From Manis javanica (Eukaryota; Chordata; Mammalia; Pholidota; Manidae): 64,000 nucleotides of DNA. Of this stretch, positions 12,383-24,197 are shown one piece after another; position 1 is the stretch's first letter, and the number at the start of each line of letters is the position of its first letter. The notes below the pieces were generated by a model, which was not told the origin of the DNA, did no database searches, and saw only the letters and a list, made by a program, of their open reading frames with translations. A program made the position numbers and the translations under genes. The stretch is taken from positions 3,658,001 through 3,722,000 of the forward strand of contig NC_133166.1 of NCBI RefSeq assembly GCF_040802235.1, in the 5' to 3' direction.

Positions 12383-12924
12383 CTATATGTATGTGTACGA
12401 AATTTAAATTTAAATTCCATGAAATAGAAATACTTTATTCCCATTAGTTAAAAAAATCAGTGTAGGAATTTACCTTAATTCTCATAAAACACAAATGTTA
12501 TTGGGGGAGTGGGGAAGGAAGTGTCATTTTTTTAAAGTGAGACAGATACAGTCAGGGCCTTTAACTTATAGGAAATGCCAACAACAAGAACACCCTAATT
12601 TTTCTCCCCTCCTGACCCTTTGTATATCCAGCCATGATGTATAGACACCAGTTGATTGTTCCTGGAGGAAGAAGAATCCAGCCTAAACCCAAACCAGCCA
12701 GGCATTTTCCCAACCTTCAAGAGATTTCAAAGAGGTCAAGCACATGTGCATTAAGAATCCCAGTTTGAAAACATGGTTTTCATTCTTAAAAGGTGAATAA
12801 GAGTGAGTTGCATTATTCTGACTTCAAAGTAGTACATAATTTTAAAAAACTTTTCCTGTTTTCAAGTTTAAAGATGAAAAATCAGGCTGTTGTTACTCAC
12901 AGAACAGAAGTCCTTAGCCAGGAG
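12383..12924. other. Gene-free unit A sequence
   Basis: No gene or nameable repeat. Contains an unremarkable G-rich run near 12500. Paralogous to 30363-30924. Confidence 0.5.
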
Positions 12925-13140
12925 TAATTTGGATTCCCATGGGGCATCTGACAATGTCTGCAGACATTTTTGGTCATGTGCAGGGAGAGGAACTGCTGAC
13001 ATCAGGTGGGCAGAGCCCAGGGGCGCTGATAAACACTCCACCAGGCACATGGCAGCCCCCTCCCCACACATCCCAGCCACACGTGCAAACACCAGAGGAT
13101 GACCTGGTCCAGGATGTCAGCAGTCCTGAGGTGGGGAAAC
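12925..13140 (+). mobile_element. MER5A-type hAT relic, unit A
   Basis: The blocks 'GGGGCATCTGACAATGTCTG', 'CAGACATTTTTGGTC' and 'GGGGCGCTGATAAACACTCC', followed by a 'GATGTCAGCAGTCCTGAGGT' end, match the reverse orientation of MER5A. Paralogue at 30925-31130; an unrelated or more diverged copy is at 59185-59400. Confidence 0.7.
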
Positions 13141-14789
13141 CTGCTGTGGAGACACACTTCACAGTGTTTGGCACAAGCCCCAAGCCCCAAGTAGTCCGTG
13201 TCCTTTCTGCTGAGAGGTGGGCCACCTATGAGTGTCCCTCCATGAACAGTCCTGAGGGCTCCTCACTGCCACTCTGTGCATCAGATGACGGTCAGGGACC
13301 CTCCATGTGCGGATGTTCCTGAAGAGCTTGGATAAAACAAGGCAGGACGGGTCTCCCTGCCTGTCCCGCCCCCCCCCCCCCATTCCAGCCGAGAGCATTT
13401 CCCCCTCCACCTACAGTCCCGGGAGGTAAGACCATCACTGAGCAGGCAAGCAACTGGTCTTGAGGGGCAGGCAGGGGGCCTTTGCTGCCCTGCTGCTGCT
13501 CTAGGGAGCCCCAGGTGAGGGCCTGGCACAGCTGGGGTGCGGGCCCCAGACACCATGGCCACCGGGAGTCTGTATGCCTGAAGGTTATGTAAACACGTGC
13601 ACTGGTTTGGATTCCCATCATCTTCATGTAAAGCCTCCTTCACCGAGTGCCGTAGGTGGGGCTGGGGGAGGGCGGGGGAGTGGGAGGGCAGGGCAGTCAG
13701 CATTTCTTCCCACTCTTTTCCCTCTGACATTAACACCTGTCACAAGGTCCTCGGCTCAGCAGATTAAATTGCTTCCATTTCCCTTTTCCCAGTGAGACTG
13801 TTTCTCAATACACAGAGAAAGTGCTTTCATAAACACTCAAAATATGTGCAATACTACTGCCCTCCTTTACAATTCATCTTCTCTTACTTATGCCTATGAT
13901 AAATAACCTTCATGTTCAAGGAAAGAAAAGCTTCCAGCCCCAGAAAATACCATTTCTGTCCATTTCTCCAAAACCAGAGTGCAGTCCAACTAACCTGTGG
14001 GATAGACATTGCTTCCCTTGTCTCTGAAGACGCTGTGATGGAAAATGTCAGAGGCGTTCTGTTTTATGTGCGTGTATCCCTAGGGTCCGTGCTTCTTAAG
14101 CTTCCCAAAACAATCAGTCACCTCGGTGGGACATGAACAAGATACCAAGAAAACACATTACCTTGGGACTCAATTAGTGACTTTACGGTATATTAGAATA
14201 CATCAGTACTAAGGCTCAACGAAATGGTAAATGTGAGGTCGTGTGTAAAGCCAGAGCCAGCACTTTCTAACATCTGTGGACGGTCTCTCTCCTGCAGAAA
14301 CAGGCTGTAAACCTGGCACCCAGTGCGGCTCTCAACCCTGTGCTGGTTCACAGATCAGTCCTCCTGCTGGACCTCCGTCCCCACCCTGGGAACACGGGCC
14401 TCACCCTCCATGACCTCTAGGGTCCTTCACGGTTGCCTCCGTCTGCCTGTGTACATGTATAATTCCGCCACTGTGTAAATATCTGAACTATTGGACATAA
14501 CTAAAAACCGGCAGTTACACCAAGCAGTGACTTAATCATCATCCAAAAAACCTGCATTGTCTCCAGGCTGACGGGACCTGAACAACGGTGACAGTGGCAG
14601 CTGGAGAGGGTGGGACCCAGAGGACCGAGGACTTCTACGCACAGCAGTTCGCCTGGCCTCCCGTCCGCATGGAGACTTTCACTGACACGTTACATGGAAG
14701 GTTATACACCTTATTAGTGTTCAGGCAAAGAAACATTAAAACCTCAATGCAGGACCATCACTCATCTAAAGAATGACCAAAATGGAGAT
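13141..14789. other. GC-rich non-coding block, unit A
   Basis: Notably GC-rich to about 13750, with a C-homopolymer at about 13368-13382. Several overlapping frames open on both strands here, none with recognisable domains, and the paralogous block at 31131-32700 does not preserve their ends. I see no gene. Confidence 0.6.
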
Positions 14790-15173
14790 GATTCACAGTA
14801 TTCATGTCAAGTATAGCAACGAAGCAAAACTGAAGGAACAAAATAGCAGCAGACTCACGGACTCCAAGATGGCACTAGGGGTTACCAAAGAGGAGGGCTA
14901 TGGGAGAGCAGGTCGGGAGGGAGGGAGGGAAAAGGGGATTGAGGGGTATTATGTTTAGTACACATGGTGTGGAGTTCACAGGAAATCAGTGTAGCACAGA
15001 GAAGCAAACAATGAATCTGTGGCATCTTACTACCCTGATGGACAAGGACTGCACTGCAGTGTGGCTGGGGACATGATACTATGGGTAAATGTAGTTACCA
15101 CCTTTTTTTTTCATGTGAAACCTTCATAAGAGTGTATATCAATAATAACTTAATTAAAAATAAAAAAATAAAA
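14790..15173 (+). mobile_element. L1 3' UTR fragment, unit A
   Basis: Purine-rich 3' UTR of a lineage L1: 'AGCAGCAGACTCACGGACTC', a G-rich (GGGAGG)n tract near 14910, 'GTATTATGTTTAGTACACAT', then 'GTGTATATCAATAATAACTT' and an A-rich tail at 15151-15173. ORF2 is absent. Paralogue at 32690-33063. Confidence 0.7.
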
Positions 15174-15364
15174 CCAATGCAGACACATGTTGTCATCATA
15201 AGCACCATATAACTACATTCCTTTTGTCACTATTTATTCATTTACCTCAAGAAATAATGACTGACTTTCTTGGCCAGGGATGCTGGGGTATTTCTATATG
15301 ATTCCTGACATCAAATATTTATTTCCAAGAAACATTAAGAAGAGTACATTTCATGGGCCAAGTC

Positions 15365-15540
15365 CTTGCAGTTTTATTATTATCCATAAGTCCAGAGATA
15401 ATTCTGAGGCTTTCAGCTTATGCCCAGTTTATATTTCAGAGACCTGAGGTTAAACAAGGTTAAGCATCTTCCTCAAATTCACTTATTATGGTCCCAACCT
15501 GGACCCAAGTATTTAATCTCAAGTCACAAGTTCTTCCTAC
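15365..15540 (-). mobile_element. MIR SINE, unit A
   Basis: Reads 'TTATTATTATCC', 'GAGACCTGAGGTTAAACAAG', 'TTCCTCAAATTCACTTATTA' and 'CAACCTGGACCCAAG', i.e. MIR in reverse orientation. Copies at 33250-33420 and 59705-59875. Confidence 0.6.
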
Positions 15541-15699
15541 ATCATTAAAGCAACAAGCACCTAAATACATGGGTTTAAATTAAATAAGTGACTCTGATAA
15601 ACATATAGACAATAACAAATATGAAATGAAATCTTAAGAAAGTGATAAGAAATCACACAGTAGGAACATAGGAAACATGAATTATTATCTGACTTTCAA

Positions 15700-16160
15700 A
15701 AGGTGGATGTACTACGCTCTGAAATGGGCCTTAATATATATCAGGCTCTAATCCTTGGAATCTGTAAGTGCCAACTTATTTAGAAACAGGTCATGAAAAG
15801 GTGTGATTAGATTAAGGACTTCAGATGAGGAAATTATTCTGGATTATCAGGGGGGCATTATTATAAGAGAGAGGAGGCTATCTCACATACACACGTGCCC
15901 CTCACACAAGAAGATGTAGGAAAGATGGAGACGTGTTTGAGGCGCTAGTCTTGAAGATTAAAGTCATATGACCACAACCAAGGAATGCCTGCAGTCACTA
16001 GAATGGGAAGATATTAAGAAGGATTAATTAACCTCTAAAAACACCTGAGAAAGTGTGGTCCTGCTGACACCTAAATTTTGGCCAAGTGACACCGAACTCA
16101 AATCTCTGAAGTCTACTATGTAAGACAATGTTTTAAGACACCAATTTATAGTACTTTCCT
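15700..16160 (+). mobile_element. ERVL-MaLR (MLT1-like) LTR relic, unit A
   Basis: Successive blocks 'AATCCTTGGAATCTGTAAGT', 'GTGTGATTAGATTAAGGACT', 'ATTCTGGATTATCAGG', 'CAAGGAATGCCTGCAGTCAC' and 'GTCCTGCTGACACC' match the order of an MLT1-type LTR. Copies at 33560-34025 and 60005-60485. Confidence 0.6.
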
Positions 16161-16981
16161 ACAGAAAACATGGGTAAATAATAATAAATTTAGAATAGAA
16201 TAGATTTAGAAACAGTGAATGCTTAAAAAAAATCACAAAGAGCAAAAGAGTTATAAAGACCTAGAAACTGAAGGAGTTATTATATCACATACATTATCTA
16301 CTTTTCTAATGAAGAATTAAGAAGAATGGAAAACAATAGGTAAGCGTAAAAAAAACAATACCAATACAGCAGATAATTTAATAATCAGCTATCATATACA
16401 ATGTATAACGCTAAGAGCTAGACCCCTTCATTCAGTTTTCATGGTAATTTTATTATAAAATTGGAGTATCATTATCTCCAACTTGCTGAAGAGGTTTTAA
16501 AAGTCCTAAAATTATAACCTCAATAGAAAATGTAATAAAAAAGAAAACCGAAATGACTAAGACACAATAAACAGATTTAAACATGCAGGAAATTCACTAC
16601 AAATTTTCATGAAAAACATAGAATATAAACAAATGTATAGTTACTCCATGTAAGGAGGAGGAAGTCAATTTAATACGAGTGGCTGCATGCTGAGAGAGTG
16701 ATAAAAAGACATGGCATTTTAGGTGCACTTTGTTAGAAATATGTTGATGTATCCACATTGAGTATCAAGTCTAACAGTTTGACTCCCAAAACCTATTCAA
16801 AGCAACTCAAGTTTGGAGAAGAGCAGCAAAGGAAACAGATGCATTTGAAGTGTCATTGAAAGGGATAACATACGACTTAATATGATAGGCAGGTGGAAAA
16901 TAACAAAGCATGCACAGTCCCCGAGCTCATGAAATCTTCCTTCAATGAACTTTTCATTCCCATCTACTCAAAACAAACCTC
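16161..16981. other. Downstream flank of the open OR5L-like gene, unit A
   Basis: AT-rich, no gene. About 16395-16520 may be a second reverse MIR ('GCTAAGAGCTAGACCCCTTC' onward). Would contain the 3' untranslated region of the receptor, but I cannot fix a polyadenylation site. Confidence 0.45.
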
Positions 16982-17956
16982 TCATTGAGGGTCTTTGAGT
17001 CTAGTTAAGAAAGTAGTTTTTTCAAAAGGTAATTTTGATCTCAACACTTTCTTGAGGGCTTCTTTCACATCCTTGTTCCTCAGGCTGTAGATCAGGGGGT
17101 TCAGCATGGGAATCACAACTGTGTAGAAAACAGTGGTCACTTTGTCAGTGTCCATACTGTTGCCAGAACTGGGCCGGCAATACATGAAAAGGATTGTTCC
17201 GTGGAAGACAGCAATGGCTGTGAAGTGGGAGGCACAGGTGGAGAAGGCTTTGCGCCTTCCCTGGGTGGAGCGCATCCTCAGGATGGTGATGAGAATAAAC
17301 AAGTAGGAGGTGAAGATGATCGTGATGGTGATGATCTCATTGCACGTGGCCACAATGTATATGACCAGTTCATTCAGAGAGACATCAGAGCAAGCAAGAG
17401 ACAAGAGGGGGAGTAGATCGCAAAAGAAGTGGTTAATCACATTCGATCGATAGGATGGGATCGGAAGAGCTAAGCACAAGTGAATCAGAGAACACACCAT
17501 CCCACACAGGTAACAACCAAACACCAGCCCCACACAGAGATGCTGGGACATGGTGACCATGTAGAGCAGTGGGTTACAGATGGCCACAAAGCGGTCATAG
17601 GCCATTACAGCCAGCAGGTAGACCTCAGTCACCACATAGGTACAAAATAAGTAAAATTGCACCATACATTCCAGAAAGGAGATGGCTTTGTCCTTATTGA
17701 GGATATTGGACAATATCTTTGGCACGATGATTGTGGAGTAGCAAAAATCCACAAAGGACAAGTGGCTGAGGAAAAAGTACATGGGAGTGTGAAGTCCAGA
17801 GCTGACCTGAATCAATGCAATCATGCCCAGGTTGCCCAAAACTGTGACTCCGTAGATCAGAAGGAACAGCACAAAAAGAAAGGCTCTCAGCTCAGGGGCA
17901 TCAGTTAGTCCGAGAAGAAGGAACTCTGCCCCAGAAGAGCAGTTCTCTGTGCCCAT
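16982..17956 (-). CDS. OR5L-like olfactory receptor, unit A, with altered C-terminus
   Basis: An odorant-binding class A GPCR of the olfactory cilium membrane that would signal through the olfactory G protein. 324 residues from the ATG at 17954-17956; the codon three earlier in the open frame is GTG and is not used here. Visible features: N-glycosylation sequon NCS at residue 5, GN at 41-42, [10 protein letters not shown] at 58-67, disulfide cysteine C97, MAYDR at 118-122, [14 protein letters not shown] in TM6, [12 protein letters not shown] in TM7. One extra T in the T-run at about 17011-17016 shifts the last codons, replacing the LLS end of its paralogues with about 11 other residues ending LKDPQ. 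Signature residues elsewhere are intact, so it is probably functional. Closest family judged by eye is OR5L; subfamily symbol withheld. Confidence 0.93.
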   Translation of the reverse strand: MGTENCSSGAEFLLLGLTDAPELRAFLFVLFLLIYGVTVLGNLGMIALIQVSSGLHTPMYFFLSHLSFVDFCYSTIIVPKILSNILNKDKAISFLECMVQFYLFCTYVVTEVYLLAVMAYDRFVAICNPLLYMVTMSQHLCVGLVFGCYLCGMVCSLIHLCLALPIPSYRSNVINHFFCDLLPLLSLACSDVSLNELVIYIVATCNEIITITIIFTSYLFILITILRMRSTQGRRKAFSTCASHFTAIAVFHGTILFMYCRPSSGNSMDTDKVTTVFYTVVIPMLNPLIYSLRNKDVKEALKKVLRSKLPFEKTTFLTRLKDPQ

Positions 17957-18005
17957 TCCTGCCACAGGTCAGGCTTCGGAAACAAATGATATGTTCCGTG
18001 CCTCT

Positions 18006-18030
18006 TCTAAAAACAGAAAAATGGAGATAA
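18006..18030 (-). promoter_or_regulatory. Splice acceptor before the OR5L-like coding exon, unit A
   Basis: On the minus strand a long pyrimidine tract ends in CTGTTTTTAG, with the AG at 18007-18008. It would start the coding exon about 50 bases upstream of the ATG, the usual OR arrangement of untranslated first exon plus one coding exon. Paralogous site in unit B at 35878-35879. Confidence 0.6.
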
Positions 18031-18287
18031 AAAAAGATGAATATGGACTTCAGAAAATATAAAATTGCCATCAGTGTTTTTGTGGGATATAACAATAGTT
18101 GTCAAAAATGAGATAGAACACCATTGTCAAATAAATGTCTCAGTGGATCCTACAGATCAAAACTGACTTAAGCATTGGATGAAACCTTAAATGACTCCAA
18201 CTTTATCTCTCAAAACTCACTGAGAAGATCAACTAAGTTTTGTGGATCCATGTTTATTTTAATGGGTTCAAAAATAAAACTTCACAG

Positions 18288-18457
18288 TCCTTGTCGGGAG
18301 CAGAGGGGGAGAGACTGTGCTGGACTGCAGCTTTATATCATTGGAACTGCTCAACCTTGACTTCTAATCTCTGCTTGCAATTTGCAAGCTTCGTAATTGT
18401 GGACAGATTCCTTTGCCTCCCAGTCGCAGTTTCTGAAATGACAAAGTGGAGATAATC
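18288..18457. other. Unplaced 170-bp segment between unit A and L1
   Basis: Unit A similarity ends at 18287 and recognisable L1 5' UTR begins near 18458. The segment matches neither the continuation of the unit seen in B nor the L1 5' end seen in the copy at 42022. Its right part (18391-18456, 'CAGTTTCTGAAATGACAAAG', 'GGAGATAATC') is MIR-like. Confidence 0.55.
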
Positions 18458-19358
18458 AGAGAGACCAGAGGACACAGGACAACATCCAGATGACATCCAC
18501 ACCTGCGAGAACCCAGCGCATCGCGAAAGGGGTAAGATACAAGCCCTGGCCCGGCGGGACCCGAGCACCCCTCTACCCGGCTCCCAGCAGGTGGAGAGGA
18601 GTCAGCAAGGAGGGCTAGGGAACCCAGGACTGCTGAACACCCAGCCCCAGGATTCCGGACCAGATCACAGACACAGTGCATGTGCGGGGTCCTGGATACT
18701 AGGGAAACAGGGCGGCAGGACTGGTGAGTGGGTGCCTGAGGCCGACGCCAGAGAACAAAGAAACAGGAGCGGCTTCTTTTTTTTTTTCCTTGGCGAGTGC
18801 TGTTTGGAAGCCTTAAAGGGACAGGGACCCCAATAATATGGAAATAGGGCAGCAAGACTGGTGAGTGGGTGCCTGAGATCTGGTCCTGAGGACAAAGAAA
18901 ATCGTGTTTACCCTTTTTTTTAATTTATTTAATTTCTTTTTCTTTCATTGTTGCTGTTGTTGTTTTGGTTTGAACAGTGCTTTTTGGAGGTCTTAAAGAG
19001 GCAGGACAGGACAGGTAGCCCCGAGGCAGGGAATCTGGGGATCTCTGGGCACTCTAACCCTCTGGGTAGCAGGGAGCACAGAGGCCCCTTACAGACATAA
19101 ATAGCCTCCCGGTCGCTCCCCCTCCAACGGGGCTCCACCATTTTGGAGGAGAAGCCCGAGCCAGGCCACACCAACAGCAACAGCAGAGATAAACTCCATA
19201 GCAACTGGGCAGGAAGCAGAAGCCCTGTCTGCGCACAGCTGACAAGCATAAGCCACTAGAGGTCGCTATTCTCCCAGGAGAGGAAGGCCACAAACCAACA
19301 AGAAGGAAAGCTCTTCCAGCCGTCACTCGTACCAGCTCTGCAAACTATCTCTATCACC

Positions 19359-20249
19359 ATGAAAAGGCAAAACTACAGGCAGACAAAGATCACAGAGACA
19401 ACACCTGAGAAGGAGACAGACCTAACCAGTCTTCCTGAAAAAGAATTCAAAATAAAAATCATGAACATGCTGACAGAGATGCAGAGAAAAATGCAAGAGC
19501 AATGGGATGAGATGCAGAGAAAAATGCAAGAGCAATGGGATCAAGTCCAGAGGGAGATCACAGATGTCAGGAAGGAGATCACAGAAGTGAAACAAACCCT
19601 GGAAGGATTTATAAGCAGAATGGATAAGATGCAAGAGGCCATTGAAGGAATAGAAGCCAGAGAACAGGAACGTATAGAAGCTGACATAGAGAGAGATAAA
19701 AGGATCTCCAGGAAAGAAACAACACTAAGAGAACTATGTGACCAATCCAAAAGGAATAATATCCGTATTATAGGGGTAACAGAAGAAGAAGAGAGAGGAA
19801 AAGGGATAGAAAGTCTCTTTGAAGAAATAATTGCTAAAAACTTCCCCAAACTGGGGGAGGAAATAATCGAACAGACCATGGAAATACACAGAACCCCCAA
19901 CAGAAAGGATCCAAAGAGGGCAACACCAAGACACATAATAATTAAAATGGCAAGGATCAAGGACACAGAAAGAGTTTTAAAGGCAGCTAGAGAGAAAAAA
20001 GTCACCTATAAAGGAAAACCCATCAGGCTAACATCAGACTTCTCGACAGAAACCCTACAGACCAGAAGAGAATGGCATGATATATTTAATGCAATGAAAC
20101 AGAAGGGCCTTGAACCAAGGATACTGTATCCAGCACGACTATCATTTAAATATGATGGCAGGATTAAACAATTCCCAGACAAGCAAAAGCTGAGGGAATT
20201 TGCTTCCCACAAACCACCTCTACAGGGCATCTTACAGGGACTGCTCTAG
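19359..20249 (+). CDS. L1 ORF1 protein, intact
   Basis: 296 codons from ATG to TAG. L1 ORF1p is a trimeric RNA-binding chaperone that coats L1 RNA in the cytoplasmic ribonucleoprotein. Visible parts: a basic N-terminus; a coiled coil (about residues 25-125) containing a perfect tandem copy of the 11-residue unit MQRKMQEQWDE/Q; an RRM beginning at RNNIRIIGV with SLFEEIIAKNFPKLG; and a C-terminal domain with RTPNRKDPKRATPRHIIIKM and FSTETLQTRREWHDIFNAMK. It is shorter than the roughly 340 residues of the human protein but complete at both ends. No internal stop. ORF2 of the same element is dead, so it could at most act in trans. Confidence 0.95.
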   Translation: MKRQNYRQTKITETTPEKETDLTSLPEKEFKIKIMNMLTEMQRKMQEQWDEMQRKMQEQWDQVQREITDVRKEITEVKQTLEGFISRMDKMQEAIEGIEAREQERIEADIERDKRISRKETTLRELCDQSKRNNIRIIGVTEEEERGKGIESLFEEIIAKNFPKLGEEIIEQTMEIHRTPNRKDPKRATPRHIIIKMARIKDTERVLKAAREKKVTYKGKPIRLTSDFSTETLQTRREWHDIFNAMKQKGLEPRILYPARLSFKYDGRIKQFPDKQKLREFASHKPPLQGILQGLL

Positions 20250-20444
20250 GTGGGAGCACTCCTAAAAAGAGCACAGAACAAAACACACAACATATGAAGA
20301 ATGGAGGAGGAGGAATAAGAAGGGAGAGAAGAAAAGAATCTCCAGACAGTGTATATAACAGCTCAATAAGCAAGCTAAGTTAGGCAGTAAGATACTAAAG
20401 AGGCTAACCTTGAACCTTTGGTAACCACAAGTCTAAAGCCTGCA

Positions 20445-23400
20445 ATGGCAATAAGTACATATCTCTCAATAGTCACCCTAAATGTAAATGGACTTAATGC
20501 ACCAATCAAAAGACACAGAGTAATAGAATGGATAAAAAAGCAAGACCCATCTATATGCTGCTTACAAGAAACTCACCTCAAGCCCAAAGACATGCACAGA
20601 CTAAAAGTCAAGGGATGGAAAAACATATTTCAGGCAAACAACAGTGAGAAGAAAACAGAAGTTGCAGTACTAATATCAGACAAAATACACTTCAAAACAA
20701 AGAAAGTAACAAGAGATAAAGAAGGATACTACATAATGATAAAGGGCTCAGTCCAACAAGAGGATATAACCATTCTAAATATATATGCACCCAATACAGG
20801 AGCACCAGCATATGTGAAGCAAATACTAACAGAACTAAAGAGGGAAATAGACTGCAATGCATTCATTTTAGGAGACTTCAACACACCCCTCACCCAAAAG
20901 GATAGATCCACCAGGCAGAAAATAAGTAAGGACACAGAGACACTGAACAACACACTAGAACAGATGGACCTAATAGACATCTACAGAACTCTACATCTGA
21001 AAGCAACAGGATACACATTCTTCTCAAGTGCACATGGAACATTCTCCAGAATAGACGACATACTAGGCCACAAAAAGAGCCTCAATAAATTCAAAAAGAT
21101 GGAAATCCTACCAACCAACTTTTCAGACCACAAAGGCATAAAACTAGAAATAAATAGTACAAAGAAGGAAAAAGGCTTACAAACACATGGAGGCTTAACA
21201 ACACGCTCCTAAATAATCAATGGATCAATGACCAAATCAAAATGGAGATCCAGCAATATATGGAAACAAACGACAACAACAACACTAAACCCCAACTACT
21301 GTGGGACACAGCAAAAGCAGTCTTAAGAGGAAAGTATATAGCAATCCAGGCATATTTTAAAAAGGAAGAACAATCCCGAATAAATGGTCTAACGTCACAA
21401 TCATCGAAATTGGAAAAAGAGGAACAAATGAGGCCTAATAAAGATCAGACAAGAAATAAATAAAATTGAGAAGAATAAAACAATAGCAAAAATCAATGAA
21501 ACCAAGAGCTGGTTCTTCGAGAAAATAAACAAAATAGATAAGCTTCTAGCCAGACTTATTAAGAGGAAAAGAGAGCCAACACAAATCAACAGTATCAGAA
21601 ACGAGAAAGGAAAAATCACGACGGACCCCACAGAAATACAAAGAATTATTAGTGAGTACTATGAAAACCTATATGCTAACAAGCTTGGAAACCTAGGAGA
21701 AATTGACAACTTCCTAGAAAAATACAACCTTCCAAGACTGACCCAGAAAGAAACAGAAAATCTAAACAGACCAATTACCAGCAATGAAATTGAAGCGGTA
21801 ATCAAAAAATTACCAAAGAACAAAACCCCCAGGCCAGATGGATTCACCTCAGAATTTTATCAGACATACAGGGAAGACATAATACCTGTTCTCCTTAAAG
21901 TTTTGCAAAAAATAGAAGAGGGGATACTCCCAAACTCATTCTATGAAGCTGACATCACCCTAATACCAAAACTAGGCAAAGACCCCACCAAAAAAGAAAA
22001 CTACAGACCAATATCCCTGATGAACATAGATGCAAAAATACTCAACAAAATATTAGCAAACCTAGTTCAAAAATACATCAAAAGGATCATACGCCATGAC
22101 CAAGTGGGATTCATCCCAGGGATGCAAGGATGATAGAATATTCGAAAGTCCATCAACATCATCCACCACATCAACAAAAAGAAAGACAAAAATCACATGA
22201 TCATCTCCATAGATGCTGAAAAAGCATTCAACAAAATTCAACATCCATTCATGATAAAAACTGTCACAAAATGGGCATAGAGGGCAAGTACCTCAACATA
22301 ATAAAGGCAATCTGTGATAAACCCACAGCCAACATTATACTGAACAGTGAGAAGCTGAAAGCTTTTCCTCTGAGATCAGGAACTAGACAGGGACGCCCAC
22401 TCTCCCCACTGTTATTTAACATAGTACTGGAGGTCCTAGCCACGGCAATCAGACAAAACAAAGAAATACAAAGAATCCAGATTGGTAAAGAAGAGGTTAA
22501 ACTGTCACTATTTGCAGATGACATGATACTATACATAAAAAATCCTAAAGATTCCACCCCAAAACTACTAGAACTGATATCAGAATACAGCAAAGTTGCA
22601 GGATACAAAATCAACACACAGAAATCTGTGGCTTTCCTATACACTAACGATGAACCAACAGAAAGAGAAATCAGGAAAACAACTCCATTCATAATTGCAT
22701 CAAAAAAAATAAAATACCTAGGAATAAACCTAACCAAAGAAGTGAAAGACTTATTCTCTGAAAAGTACAAGTCACTCTTAAGAGAAATTAAAGGGGACAC
22801 TAACAGATGGAAACTCATCCCATGCTCGTGGCTAGGAAGAATTAATATCATCAAAATCGCCATCCTGCCCAAAGCAATATACAGATTTGATGCAATCCCT
22901 CTCAAATTACCAGCAACATTCTTCAATGAACTGGAACAAATAATTCAAAAATTCATATGGAAACACCAAAGACCCCGAATAGCCAAAGCAATCCTGAGAA
23001 AGAAGAATAAAGTGGCGGGGATCTCACTCCCCAACTTCAAGCCCTACTACAAAGCCATAGTAATCAAGACAATTTGGTACTGGCACAAGAACAGAGCCAC
23101 AGACCAATGGAACAGATTAGAGAATCCAGACATTAACCCAAACATATATGGTCAATTAATATATGATAAAAGAGCCATGGACATACAATGGCGGAATGAC
23201 AGTCTCTTCAACAGATGGTGCTGGCAAAACTGGACAGCTACATGTAGGAGAATGAAAATGGACCATTGCCTAACCCCATATAGAAAAGTAAACTCGAAAT
23301 GGATCAAAGACCTGAATGTAAGTCATGAAACCATAAAACTCTTGAAAAAAAACATAGGCAAAAACATCTTAGACATAAACATGAGTGACCTCTTCTTGAA

Positions 23401-24197
23401 CATATCTCCCCGGGCAACGAAAACAACAGCAAAAATGAACAAGTGGGACTATATTAAGCTGAAAAGCTTCTGTACAGCAAAAGACACCATCAATAGAACA
23501 AAAAGAAACCCTACAGTATGGGAGAATATATTTGAAAATGACAGATCTGATAAAGGCTTGACGTCCAGAATATATAAAGAGCTCACACACCTCAACAAAC
23601 AAAAAACAAATAACCCAATTAAAAAATGGGCAGAGGAACTGAACAGACAGTTCTCCAAAAAAGAAATACAGATGGCCAACAGACACATGATGCTCCACAT
23701 CGCTAATTATCAGAGAAATGCAAATTAAAACTACAATGAGGTATCACCTCACACCAGTGAGGATGGCTGCCATCCAAAAGACAAACAACAACAAATGTTG
23801 GCGAGGCTGTGGAGAAAGGGGAACCCTCCTACACTGCTGGTGGGAATGTAAATTAGTTCAGCCATTGTGGAAAGCAGTATGGAGGTACATCAAAATGCTC
23901 AAAACAGACTTACCATTTGACCCAGGAATTATTCCACTCCTAGGAATTTACCCTCAGAATGTAGCAATCAAGTTTGAGAAAGACAGATGCACCCCTATGT
24001 TTATCGCTGCACTATTTACAATAGCCAAGAATTGGAAGCAACCTAAGTGTCCATCAGAAGATGAATGGATAAAGAAGATGTGGTACATATACACAATGGA
24101 ATATTATTCAGCCATAAGAAGAAAACAAATCCTACCATTTGCAACAACATGGATGGAACTAGAGGATGATCATGATGGTAATGATTATGCTCAGTGA
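20445..24197 (+). pseudogene. L1 ORF2 (endonuclease, reverse transcriptase), multiply broken
   Basis: Starts at the ATG of MAISTYLSIVTLNVNGLN; the frame opens earlier at a TTG that is not a credible start. The endonuclease motifs survive: LNVNGLN, LQETHL, GDFN, SRIDD and SDH. The reverse-transcriptase core is present, with FADDMILYI at about 22511, and the C-terminal cysteine-rich segment [19 protein letters not shown] lies in 23718-24197. Lesions: frameshifts near 21180, 21445, 22268 and 23690, the last by base loss in what should be an A-run, plus adjacent stops TGA-TAG at 22131-22136 where W and a further residue are expected. The longest open piece is 485 codons (22271-23728). The element cannot mobilise itself. 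Confidence 0.95.

Larger units (their letters stand above)
4235..18287. repeat. Segmental duplication unit A
   Basis: Reads in parallel with unit B (24291-37700), unit C-left (42030-47657) and unit C-right (59491-64000). Shared landmarks in order are an OR relic (A and C), a MIR, an OR5L-like pseudogene, an L1 ORF2 fragment, MER2, MER5A, a GC-rich block, an L1 3' UTR, a second MIR, a MaLR-type LTR and an open OR5L-like gene. The right side stops at 18287, whereas B and C-right continue about 1.4 kb further. Confidence 0.9.

Noticed and set aside
13281-13736. 151-codon minus-strand frame and several overlapping ones
   Set aside because: Lies in GC-rich sequence where stops are rare; the paralogue at 31200-31620 does not preserve it.
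17201-17416. 71-codon plus-strand frames repeated in each receptor copy
   Set aside because: Repeated only because they are antisense to conserved OR TM5-TM6 codons.
17957-17965. Three extra N-terminal codons on OR5L-like receptors
   Set aside because: The first codon is GTG; the ATG three codons later gives the usual family start.
18364-18855. 163-codon minus-strand frame
   Set aside because: Antisense to the L1 5' UTR and the orphan segment; no protein features.
22264-22926. 220-codon minus-strand open frame
   Set aside because: Exact antisense shadow of L1 ORF2 in a conserved coding region; no independent signature.
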